This document shows, piece by piece, positions 6,711 through 11,898 of a stretch of DNA of 26,086 nucleotides (positions are counted from its first letter, which is position 1; each line of letters opens with the position of its first letter). The position numbers and the translations under genes were made by a program. Under the pieces are notes generated by a model. It saw nothing but the letters and a program-made list of their open reading frames with translations. It was not told the DNA's origin and did no database searches. Source of the stretch: a virus; the IMG/VR virus record IMGVR_UViG_3300043446_000593, positions 1 to 26,086 of that record; one strand, written 5' to 3'.

Positions 6711-7506
6711 TTAATCGCTCCATTAATAATTGCCATGCAACAGCAGCCACTTGCGGTACTTGTCCGTTTCCAATAGCTTTAAGCCTGTCCACTCTTGCGG
6801 CCACCCCATCAGCCATTCGTAAAGGTTCGGGTTGATTGAAGATGGTATGTAAGTTCCATTTGCTTTGGCTGTTCTTGTCGCTCCCGAACCCCCAGCGTTG
6901 CCCCCGCCCGATGGTGTTGTCGGTGTTGGCCATATTACCCCTCGTTTCTGCATCGCTTTTCTGCTGTTGCTGCCCCCCGAACTGCCCGTTGTAGGTGTGT
7001 GAAAAAACTTTTTGTTGTCGGGCAACAATCCAAATTCTCTTTCGGTGATGTTTAGCTCCAATGTCTGACGCTCCCAACACTCCCCATTCCGCATCGAACC
7101 CCATGTTGGCCAAGTCTGCGAGAACTCGGTCAATTCCTCGATGAACGAGCATTGGTGAGTTTTCCACAAAGACAAATTTGGGTCGTACTTCGCAAATGAC
7201 CCTTGCCATTTCTTTCCACATTCCTGACCGTTCTCCGTCAATTCCTGCTCCTTTTCCTGCGGCAGAGATGTCTTGGCATGGAAACCCGCCCGATACAACA
7301 TCAACAATTCCTCGCCAAGGCTTTCCGTCAAAGGTTTGAACATCATCCCAAATCGGGAAAGGCGGGAGTATTTCGTCATTTTGTCGGGCAAGCAATACGC
7401 TTGCTGGGTATGCTTCCCATTCGACTGCACAGACGGTTCTCCATCCGAGCAGTTTTCCTCCAAGTATTCCCCCACCAGCGCCTGCGAAAAGAGCCAACTC
7501 ATTCAA
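6697..7506 (-). CDS. C5-cytosine DNA methyltransferase
   Basis: This enzyme methylates carbon 5 of cytosine, probably to protect phage DNA. From TTG at 7506 (269 residues) the order is: AdoMet motif ELALFAGAGGG at 3-13, catalytic GGFPCQDIS with Cys77, VFVENSP at about 112-118, HHRKRIWIV at about 153-161, and the late motif IGNGQVPQVA. The target-recognition part is short. The TTG is chosen because GGGGGA lies 5 nt upstream and the frame then starts MNELALF, the usual opening. An earlier TTG (7554) lies inside the preceding gene. The gene overlaps that gene by 8 bp (TTGAATGA) and is overprinted by the frame at 6723-7502. Confidence 0.9.
   Translation of the reverse strand: MNELALFAGAGGGILGGKLLGWRTVCAVEWEAYPASVLLARQNDEILPPFPIWDDVQTFDGKPWRGIVDVVSGGFPCQDISAAGKGAGIDGERSGMWKEMARVICEVRPKFVFVENSPMLVHRGIDRVLADLANMGFDAEWGVLGASDIGAKHHRKRIWIVARQQKVFSHTYNGQFGGQQQQKSDAETRGNMANTDNTIGRGQRWGFGSDKNSQSKWNLHTIFNQPEPLRMADGVAARVDRLKAIGNGQVPQVAAVAWQLLMERLNERV
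6723..7502 (-). CDS. Overprinted +1-frame protein inside the cytosine methyltransferase gene
   Basis: A 259-codon frame, shifted +1 relative to the methyltransferase, stays open across nearly its whole length. Its ATG at 7502 overlaps the upstream gene's stop as ATGA, with GGGGGA 9 nt upstream, so its initiation site looks as good as that of the methyltransferase. The product is rich in Trp, Thr and Glu, with LSLWKTHQCSFIEELTEF, WPTWGSMRNGECWE and LYEWLMGWPQEWTGLK. I recall proteins with the W-K-T-x-QC ... TWPxWGxMRxGxCWE and EWLMGWPxxWT pattern as hypothetical proteins in many phages. Their conservation could be real dual coding or a by-product of the constrained methyltransferase sequence. 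Function is unknown. Confidence 0.5.
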   Translation of the reverse strand: MSWLFSQALVGEYLEENCSDGEPSVQSNGKHTQQAYCLPDKMTKYSRLSRFGMMFKPLTESLGEELLMLYRAGFHAKTSLPQEKEQELTENGQECGKKWQGSFAKYDPNLSLWKTHQCSFIEELTEFSQTWPTWGSMRNGECWERQTLELNITEREFGLLPDNKKFFHTPTTGSSGGSNSRKAMQKRGVIWPTPTTPSGGGNAGGSGATRTAKANGTYIPSSINPNLYEWLMGWPQEWTGLKLLETDKYRKWLLLHGNY

Positions 7507-7684
7507 TCCATTCCCCCTTATTACCTTTGTTACCTTTTTTCCATTGGTCAGCAAAATCTGTTAGTAATTCACTATCAAATTCGTAGTTTGATAGATATTC
7601 TCTAAACTTTGCTAACCCCCATTCTGACCGCCATTTACACAACTGCCTAACACCGCAACGATATTTATGTTCCTGCTCATTCAA
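7499..7684 (-). CDS. Small conserved phage protein (DUF7696-like)
   Basis: The 61-residue protein begins at TTG 7684 with AGGA 8 nt upstream. Features are EHKYRCGVRQLCKWR near the start and DQWKKGNKGNKGEW at the end. This resembles the short phage family DUF7696 (EH-x-x-x-CE-x-RW ... QW-KGN) from memory, with moderate certainty. It sits between the replication-like gene and the methyltransferase and shares an 8-bp TTGAATGA junction on both sides. Function is unknown. Confidence 0.6.
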   Translation of the reverse strand: MNEQEHKYRCGVRQLCKWRSEWGLAKFREYLSNYEFDSELLTDFADQWKKGNKGNKGEWIE

Positions 7685-8051
7685 GTTCCATTCCTAACTT
7701 CACCATGCACTTGCGTTTCAAAGTTTCGTAAGTATCGTAGCCATTGCCTAAAATGCCAAGTTCTTTTGCTTTAGCTTCGATGCCTTGCTGACTAAACATC
7801 CATGACCTATCTACTTTTTCTTTGGCGGGAGTCATGTCTAAGGTGTCAGTCCAACGCTCACCGTTAATCCAAGACGCAGGATATGGCACAAAATCTATGT
7901 GGGTTCGTTTAAGTTCCCAGTATTTGATGTGGTTTGGTAAGGCTTCCAAAGCTTCTCGCTTTTCAAGCTGGGATAACTTCCCCCAAGCAGATTCAGCCTT
8001 TTTTTTAGCCACTTTCTTAGGCCACACTTCCCAAAATTTCTCAAATTCCAC
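7677..8051 (-). CDS. Replication protein-like fragment (phage O / DnaT-type C-terminal motif)
   Basis: The 124-residue protein from GTG at 8051 opens FEKFWEVWPKKVAKKKAE, then has VPYPASWINGERWTD at about 55-69. This is the familiar phage replication or helicase-loading signature (FW-x-x-YPKK-x-KK-A ... HPATWLNGERW). Usually the motif lies at the C-terminus of a longer protein with a DNA-binding domain; here it stands alone. GTG is preferred because GGGGGA precedes it by about 8 nt and the longer frame (to 8102) runs into the previous gene. It may recruit the host helicase, which is inference. Confidence 0.75.
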   Translation of the reverse strand: MEFEKFWEVWPKKVAKKKAESAWGKLSQLEKREALEALPNHIKYWELKRTHIDFVPYPASWINGERWTDTLDMTPAKEKVDRSWMFSQQGIEAKAKELGILGNGYDTYETLKRKCMVKLGMELE

Positions 8052-8052
8052 A

Positions 8053-8289
8053 CTAAATCCCCCATTTAGATAGATTGTTAAAAATATACAAATACAAACC
8101 AAAAAAGTACATCAATACCGCAGCAAATTCTACTAAAAACAACGCCCAATCGTCTTGCTTCCAACCCGCTATGGCCCACATGACGCTACCCACAAAACCA
8201 AAAATAATGTTGGCGGGGTATTCATTAATACTGGTTAGCCCAATACCAATCAAACACAAAAATGTACCAGTCCATTTAAAAAGGCGCAT
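8053..8289 (-). CDS. Small integral membrane protein
   Basis: The 78-residue protein has two to three hydrophobic spans: about 8-20 (FLCLIGIGLTS), 27-42 (ANIIFGFVGSVMWAIAG) and 50-70 (LFLVEFAAVLMYFFGLYLYIF). The pattern of hydrophobic spans around YPANIIFGFVGS resembles short PnuC-like or DUF6552-type phage membrane proteins. No partner is evident. Its TAG stop is 1 nt from the GTG start of the replication-like gene, and its start overlaps the preceding gene by 14 bp. Confidence 0.75.
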   Translation of the reverse strand: MRLFKWTGTFLCLIGIGLTSINEYPANIIFGFVGSVMWAIAGWKQDDWALFLVEFAAVLMYFFGLYLYIFNNLSKWGI

Positions 8290-8470
8290 CGGGCAAATCC
8301 AATTTAAGTTTATCGGCTTTTATAAACTGGTAAGTCCAGTCGGTGTAGGTCTGTATTAAATGCTCGGCTTCGTGTTTAGTCTTGACTGTACGCATTAATT
8401 CACCATGCTCATCATAGATTTTGTAATGGCTATAAGCGTTTATACGGTCATCGGTAGTAAATGTGGTCAT
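8276..8470 (-). CDS. Small hypothetical protein
   Basis: The 64-residue soluble protein has no cysteines and a mixed alpha/beta look: INAYSHYKIYDEHGELMRTV, then KTKHEAEHLIQTYTDW. The phrase YDEHGELMRTVKTKHEAEHLI suggests a short sheet followed by a helix, as in small modulator proteins, but no family is recognised. It is coupled by ATGA to the preceding 54-residue gene. Confidence 0.65.
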   Translation of the reverse strand: MTTFTTDDRINAYSHYKIYDEHGELMRTVKTKHEAEHLIQTYTDWTYQFIKADKLKLDLPDAPF

Positions 8471-8631
8471 AAATACTCCACTCTAGCGGTCATAGAATCT
8501 ATACGCATTTGTAGCTCACGGTTTTTAAGATGCAATTCACGAATCATATCCGCAGCTTCTTGCACGGTGTAATCAACCTTTGTTGTTTTCATCAACTGTT
8601 CTAACTTGTCGGCCAGTTCTAACGGTGTCAT
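8467..8631 (-). CDS. Small helical hypothetical protein
   Basis: This 54-residue frame begins at ATG 8631 in an ATGA overlap with the secreted-peptide gene. It ends at 8467 in another ATGA overlap with the next gene. The sequence forms two helices (LELADKLEQLMKTT and VQEAADMIRELHLKNRELQM), the second with coiled-coil-like spacing. The couplings on both sides make it a convincing gene despite its size. Function is unknown. Confidence 0.65.
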   Translation of the reverse strand: MTPLELADKLEQLMKTTKVDYTVQEAADMIRELHLKNRELQMRIDSMTARVEYL

Positions 8632-8891
8632 TGCAATACTCGTGGTGATGGTGGGTTGGGTGGTGACATAGGCACAGTATAAGACGGTGTGCCAATCGCC
8701 CAGCCTTGCGGTGTAACAGCTTGATTAGGGTAAATGGTAATTGTTTGTCTTACCTCGTTGTTTACTATTTGAGCGGAATTACCCTGTTTTTGTACATAAT
8801 AAGAAACATTACCTTGTGGGTCGGTCACTACATAAGTTTGGGCAAAAATTGGTGTAGCTACAAAAATTGCTAAGGCTGCTAAATATTTCAT
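8628..8891 (-). CDS. Small exported protein with signal peptide
   Basis: The 87-residue protein has a classical signal peptide: Lys2, a hydrophobic core (LAALAIFVATPIFA), and a likely cleavage after Ala17 (FA-QT). The mature part is rich in Gln, Val, Tyr and Pro (TYVVTDPQGNVSYYV) and ends in a proline-rich tail. It should act in the periplasm or at the envelope, perhaps in superinfection exclusion, which is speculation. It heads the leftward early operon, with GGGGGA as ribosome site and the composite promoter-like element upstream. Confidence 0.75.
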   Translation of the reverse strand: MKYLAALAIFVATPIFAQTYVVTDPQGNVSYYVQKQGNSAQIVNNEVRQTITIYPNQAVTPQGWAIGTPSYTVPMSPPNPPSPRVLQ

Positions 8892-8913
8892 AATTCCCCC
8901 TTGTAAAACTGTA

Positions 8914-8958
8914 ATCGTAATGCGTTATCAAATAAAGTTTATTAGGACTTACCCTAAT
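8914..8958 (-). promoter_or_regulatory. Composite promoter element B upstream of the exported-protein gene
   Basis: Read on the minus strand, the dyad TTAGG-GTAAGT-CCTAA (plus coordinates 8942-8957) is followed by TAAA, a TTGA and a -10-like TACGAT (8919-8914). The dyad centre lies 30.5 bp upstream of the first -10 base, which puts it near -42 from the expected start of transcription. The plus-strand element at 11826-11869 has the same parts at the same distances. Confidence 0.5.
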
Positions 8959-9344
8959 GGCTCATAAATGTGGCATTAAACGGGTTAATGACCTATTTAT
9001 GTTACTTATAGGTTTATTTATTATATTTTTGTATAACCTGCGGGTTTAACTATTCGGGTCGGTTTGTGAGGATTGAGGGCGTAATACTCCTATCCGTAGA
9101 TAGGATGAATTATTCGAGTTCGGATGTTTCGGACTTCGGTATAACTAAATGATGGGTACTTGTGCTTGTTCAGGTCTGCCATTACCAAGACTACCCAGTT
9201 CCCCTTGTCTTTCGACAACAGGACAGTTCCATAATTTTTGCTCATTTAGCAACAAAAACATGGGGCTAATGCCGTTTCGCTTCTGAAGGATTACAGCCTT
9301 TACTGACGCAGCACCAATGAGGTCAGGCTAGACAGATAGAGAAA

Positions 9345-9357
9345 ACCCCTTTGGGGT
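9345..9357 (-). terminator. Possible terminator hairpin for the repressor transcript
   Basis: On the minus strand ACCCC-AAA-GGGGT is followed by a T-rich run (TTTTCTCT) about 120 bp after the repressor stop codon. The stem has only 5 bp. The same bases overlap one arm of the plus-strand pseudoknot candidate, so either or both readings may apply. Confidence 0.35.
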
Positions 9358-9459
9358 AGCTCTAAGTTCGACCCGCTTTAGAAAAGACCAGCCAGCCTTT
9401 CCAAAACGCTCAAAGCTACCCAAAAGGGTCTTGTGGCTAGTTTCTAATACAGGGTCGAA
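9354..9459 (+). ncRNA. Candidate pseudoknotted structured RNA
   Basis: Four sets of perfectly complementary arms lie within 106 bases. A: 9354-9361 GGGTAGCT with 9414-9421 AGCTACCC. B: 9367-9374 TTCGACCC with 9452-9459 GGGTCGAA. C: 9378-9384 with 9441-9447. D: 9385-9389 with 9427-9431. B, C and D nest inside each other; A pairs from outside B into the loop closed by D, which makes a pseudoknot. No tRNA cloverleaf or open frame explains the arms. The plus strand is tentatively preferred because a nearby stem uses G-U pairs there. I cannot assign it to a known RNA class. Confidence 0.4.
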
Positions 9460-9478
9460 TCTGCATTAACAGTATAAC

Positions 9479-9724
9479 TTAAATTTTGCGCTCTGCAAGT
9501 TCAGGCCAAATTAAATGCCAAGACTGGGGAAACATATCCTTACGGGTTACTAGCCCGTGGCTTTCCCGTTCAATCTGTGCTGCCAGTTCCATCAGCTTAC
9601 TAGCGGGTAATCCTTCGTTTTGCCAGCGATGCACGGCTTGGGTGGTTACTTTGAATCTGCGGGCTATTTTGGCTGGGCCACCGCATAAATGAATCATTTG
9701 TTTGGGTGTAAGTTTGAAGTCCAT
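9479..9724 (-). CDS. Cro/YdaS-type repressor
   Basis: The 81-residue DNA-binding protein has helix-turn-helix residues at about 10-38 (HLCGGPAKIARRFKVTTQAV, HRWQNEGLP). It ends in the typical GLVTRKDMFPQSW...IWPELA tail of phage YdaS/Cro-like regulators. It should bind operators in the adjoining control region and set the balance between the two early transcription directions. ATG at 9724 is chosen; a GTG at 9772 would add 16 unrelated residues inside the rightward promoter region. No strong ribosome site precedes the ATG. Confidence 0.85.
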   Translation of the reverse strand: MDFKLTPKQMIHLCGGPAKIARRFKVTTQAVHRWQNEGLPASKLMELAAQIERESHGLVTRKDMFPQSWHLIWPELAERKI

Positions 9725-9744
9725 AAAAGTAATTTTATAGTTAA

Positions 9745-9761
9745 GTTGATATTTTAACAAC
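9745..9761. promoter_or_regulatory. Candidate operator upstream of the repressor gene
   Basis: GTTG and CAAC arms frame an A+T-rich centre, with partial symmetry inward (TA). The site lies 21-37 bp before the repressor ATG, overlapping a weak leftward promoter (TTGTTG and TATAAA-like boxes 18 bp apart). Autoregulation by the repressor would fit, but the site is only inferred. Confidence 0.35.
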
Positions 9762-9766
9762 AAATC

Positions 9767-9795
9767 TTGCACATGGGTAAAAAAAGGTTTATAGT
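9767..9795 (+). promoter_or_regulatory. Rightward early promoter (sigma70-like)
   Basis: TTGCAC (9767-9772) and TATAGT (9790-9795) are separated by the ideal 17 bp. Transcription would begin near 9802 and run into the 69-residue gene, SSB and downstream genes. It is divergent from the repressor gene, as in lambda-like control regions. Confidence 0.75.
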
Positions 9796-9798
9796 AAA

Positions 9799-9821
9799 GT
9801 TACCTGACTACTCAGGCTAAC
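9799..9821 (+). promoter_or_regulatory. Inverted repeat at the predicted rightward start site
   Basis: CCTGA (9803-9807) and TCAGG (9812-9816) flank a 4-nt loop. GTTA and TAAC extend the arms, with one extra C on the right. Its position over the expected transcription start suits a repressor operator or a 5' leader hairpin. Confidence 0.45.
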
Positions 9822-9835
9822 TTATGGAGAAACTT

Positions 9836-10045
9836 ATGGATGATAGACAAATGATGGAAGCACAATCTGAATTGGAATATGAATTAACAGTAATTTTTGA
9901 AGAATTGGAAGAAGGCGTTATTTTGAGTTCGTCACAGATAGACACACTTCGCTATGCGTGTGGATTCCCTAAAAAGACTAGGGTTACCCCTGTATTGGCT
10001 GAAGTATTTAACGATTTTTCTAATATTTTTGGGGGAAAACAATGA
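9836..10045 (+). CDS. Small acidic hypothetical protein, first gene of the rightward operon
   Basis: The 69-residue protein starts at ATG 9836, with GGAGA five bases upstream; an in-frame ATG at 9824 is too close to the promoter hairpin and lacks a ribosome site. It is acidic and helical (ELEYELTVIFEELEEG) and has a C-terminal stretch LRYACGFPKKTRVTPVLAEV. No family is recognised. It overlaps the SSB start by ATGA, so it may regulate or accompany SSB. Confidence 0.7.
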   Translation: MDDRQMMEAQSELEYELTVIFEELEEGVILSSSQIDTLRYACGFPKKTRVTPVLAEVFNDFSNIFGGKQ

Positions 10046-10650
10046 TAGTTACAGGAAGCGCACCCGTGAAAGAATTTCAAATTGCACCAACTGGGTCACA
10101 TTTGGCTCGTCTATACCGCATTATTGACCTCGGTACGCAAAAGTCCGAATACATGGGCAAAGTTAATATGTTGCGTAAGGTCAAGTTTTTTTGGGAATTG
10201 CACGGTGATGACCTAAAAACCGATGACGGCAAACCCTTAATCCAAACCCGCAATTACACGCTATCGCTAGGTGAAAAGGCTTCGTTACGGAAGGACTTGG
10301 AATCTTGGCGTGGCAAATCCTTTACCGAGGATGAGTTGCGGGGCTTTGACCTTACAAACCTATTAGACAAGTGGTGCATGATTACCGTTCAGCATCGAGA
10401 ATCCAACGGCAAGACTTATGCCGATGCGGTAGCCGTAACGCCAGTCCCAGCCGTAGTTGCTAAAGCTGGCTTACCTAGTGGCGTAAACCCAACACTTCTG
10501 TTTGATATGCAGAAGTTTGACCAAGCCGTATTTGATAGCCTGTCCGATGGTTTAAAGAACCAAATTCAACAGTCGGCAGAATTTCAAAACAAGAACCGCA
10601 AAGTCCACAATGCGATTGAGGATGATGAGGACTTGAGCGTTCCGTTTTAG
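10042..10650 (+). CDS. ssb: Single-stranded DNA-binding protein
   Basis: The 202-residue protein has the phage SSB layout: HLARLYRIIDLGTQKSE near the N-terminus, RNYTLSLGEKASLRKDLE and WRGKSFTEDELRGFDLTN in the middle, then a flexible region and an acidic tip EDDEDLSVPF. The tip is the partner-binding feature of SSBs. It coats single strands during replication and recombination. Its ATGA start is coupled to the previous gene, and a nuclease gene follows downstream. Confidence 0.88.
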   Translation: MIVTGSAPVKEFQIAPTGSHLARLYRIIDLGTQKSEYMGKVNMLRKVKFFWELHGDDLKTDDGKPLIQTRNYTLSLGEKASLRKDLESWRGKSFTEDELRGFDLTNLLDKWCMITVQHRESNGKTYADAVAVTPVPAVVAKAGLPSGVNPTLLFDMQKFDQAVFDSLSDGLKNQIQQSAEFQNKNRKVHNAIEDDEDLSVPF

Positions 10651-10674
10651 GGGGTAACCTTAAAGGAGAAAGCC

Positions 10675-10875
10675 ATGAACCATGCGATTAAAGATGTGAT
10701 TGAATCCAAATACACCGTTAAGACTTTTCAAGAACGGGGCTACGATGAGGAAGTACCTATCATCGGATTTGCCGTTGAGGACTTAGAAACCGTCATTAAA
10801 AGCGTGGTCTTGGCTTGTGCCGAGCGGGTCACAAATGACCGAGAACGCAAGGATATATTATCGTTAGCAAGTTAA
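10675..10875 (+). CDS. Small hypothetical protein between SSB and nuclease genes
   Basis: The 66-residue protein has a strong ribosome site (AAGGAGAAAGCC) before its ATG. Residues about 28-55 form a helix-rich part (GFAVEDLETVIKSVVLACAERVT). No recognised motif. The setting between SSB and a RecB-family nuclease suggests a replication or recombination accessory role. Confidence 0.7.
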   Translation: MNHAIKDVIESKYTVKTFQERGYDEEVPIIGFAVEDLETVIKSVVLACAERVTNDRERKDILSLAS

Positions 10876-10884
10876 GGGGGATTT

Positions 10885-11649
10885 ATGTTAGTGAAGGAGA
10901 ATACAAGTGAAAGTGGTCATTTCTATTTACCCAATGGCGATACAGCCTATCGCATCGTTGGCAAGAACGGCAAAGAAAGAAACACAACTGTCAAAGACGC
11001 AAGAGAACGGGGCTTATTGCCCTCAGTTACCACCATTATCGGGTGTGCTGCGAAACCCGCACTTGATGTATGGAAACAACAACAAGCCATACTCGCTGCA
11101 CTTACATTACCTCGCTTAGACGGGGAATCGGAAGAAGATTGGCTAAGTCGGGTTGTAACCGATTCTAAGGAAACCGCCAAGCAAGCTGCGGAACGAGGAA
11201 CTCAAATCCACGGCATCATAGAAGCGTTTTACGAAGGCGTTTACATCCCTGAGTTACCAACCTATGTCCGTGTTGTAGAAACGGCTATAAACAGCCATTT
11301 TGGGCCACAGTTGTGGGTTGCTGAGAAGTCCTTTGCCCACGGTGGCTATGGCGGTAAATGCGACCTCATTAGCCGACCCCATTACCACCCCAAAACAGAA
11401 GGCTTCGTAATCGACTTTAAGACCACCGAAAAGGATGTCGATAAGCTTGACACCTACTTTGACCACCATATGCAGTTGGCGGCCTACAGGCACGGTTTTG
11501 AGATGCCTAACGCACGGTGCGCCATTGTGTATGTCAATGCCAACGAGAACAAGGCTAAACTAATCGAGATACCTGAAGATGACCTGAGAATCGGGTGGGA
11601 ATGTTTTAGTCATTTGTTGGCGTTTTACAAGGTAAAAAACCGCTTATAA
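10885..11649 (+). CDS. RecB/Cas4-family PD-(D/E)XK exonuclease
   Basis: The 254-residue nuclease is probably the recombination exonuclease that works with the SSB. Motifs in order: a His in GTQIHG at 105-110, Asp160 in GGKCDLI, Asp177 and Lys179 in VIDFKTT, and the downstream QLAAYRHG at 197-204 typical of the RecB-like family. The N-terminal half has the helical PSVTTIIG start also common in phage enzymes. The ribosome site GGGGGATTT is shared with two other early genes. The stop is followed directly by the structured region at 11657. Confidence 0.85.
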   Translation: MLVKENTSESGHFYLPNGDTAYRIVGKNGKERNTTVKDARERGLLPSVTTIIGCAAKPALDVWKQQQAILAALTLPRLDGESEEDWLSRVVTDSKETAKQAAERGTQIHGIIEAFYEGVYIPELPTYVRVVETAINSHFGPQLWVAEKSFAHGGYGGKCDLISRPHYHPKTEGFVIDFKTTEKDVDKLDTYFDHHMQLAAYRHGFEMPNARCAIVYVNANENKAKLIEIPEDDLRIGWECFSHLLAFYKVKNRL

Positions 11650-11656
11650 TCACAAC

Positions 11657-11775
11657 GGGGTGGTAGCTGGGCTTCCCCCGCCCAACCTTCACGGGCTATC
11701 ACCCCACCTTTACAGGGCGTTAAGCCGCCCCAAGAGGATGTGGCAAGTAGCGAGTTTTGCGGCTTTCTGCGTTAC
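11657..11775 (+). ncRNA. Structured untranslated region downstream of the exonuclease gene
   Basis: An 11-bp outer stem (11657-11667 with 11695-11705) includes one G-U pair. Inside is TGGGC/GCCCA (11668-11672 with 11680-11684). A GGGCG/CGCCC hairpin follows at 11715-11730, and a third stem GTAGC/GTTAC with inner GCGG/CTGC (11747-11775) again uses G-U pairs. No T-run follows, so it is not a classical terminator. The wobble pairs favour a plus-strand RNA, perhaps a transcript-stabilising or regulatory element. The rest of the gap to 11898 holds the promoter element below. Confidence 0.4.
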
Positions 11776-11825
11776 ATGAAATAGTCCACCAAATCTTGCC
11801 CTGTCTTTTTACTCTTGTATAAGAC

Positions 11826-11869
11826 TTAGGGTTTGTCCTAATAAAATAATATTGACTATGGGCTATACT
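11826..11869 (+). promoter_or_regulatory. Composite promoter element A upstream of the 30-residue membrane peptide gene
   Basis: Dyad TTAGG-GTTTGT-CCTAA (11826-11841) is followed by TAAA, TTGA (11852-11855) and TATACT (11864-11869). The dyad centre is 30.5 bp before the first -10 base, identical to the element at 8914-8958 on the other strand. No good -35 box is present, as expected where an activator bound at about -42 replaces it. Confidence 0.55.
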
Positions 11870-11898
11870 GACCATGTTGTTTATCTAAAGGGGGATTT

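Larger units (their letters stand above)
8892..9478. other. Gene-free control region rich in inverted repeats
   Basis: This is the only gap of several hundred bases. From left to right it holds: a promoter element for the leftward operon; an ACCTAT/ATAGGT repeat (8991-9013) and an A+T-rich run (9012-9030); several TTCGG elements (9053-9139); and a 6-bp CCTATC/GATAGG hairpin (9089-9104). Further right are a TGGGTA/TACCCA pair (9153-9198), TTGTC/GACAA and TTGCT/AGCAA hairpins, a CTGAC/GTCAG stem (9302-9326), and the pseudoknot-like RNA at 9354-9459. At 9115-9133 an 8-bp RNA stem needs two G-U pairs on the plus strand. It may be a replication origin, a non-coding RNA gene, or both. Confidence 0.55.

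Noticed and set aside
7203-7605. Two plus-strand frames antisense to the methyltransferase
   Set aside because: They have no recognised motif and cover only the strongly coding methyltransferase region.
8052-8102. Upstream extension of the replication-like gene
   Set aside because: It runs into the coding end of the membrane protein gene; GTG at 8051 has the better ribosome site.
9090-9245. 51-codon minus-strand frame (MSKNYGTVLLSKDKGNW...) in the control region
   Set aside because: It looks plausible as a protein but has no ribosome site and its start lies in the TTGCT/AGCAA hairpin; it is also in the middle of the structured region. It is a possible but unsupported gene.
9448-9462. tRNA T-arm-like GGGTCGAATC
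   Set aside because: No acceptor, anticodon or D arms surround it; the bases instead form the 3' arm of stem B.
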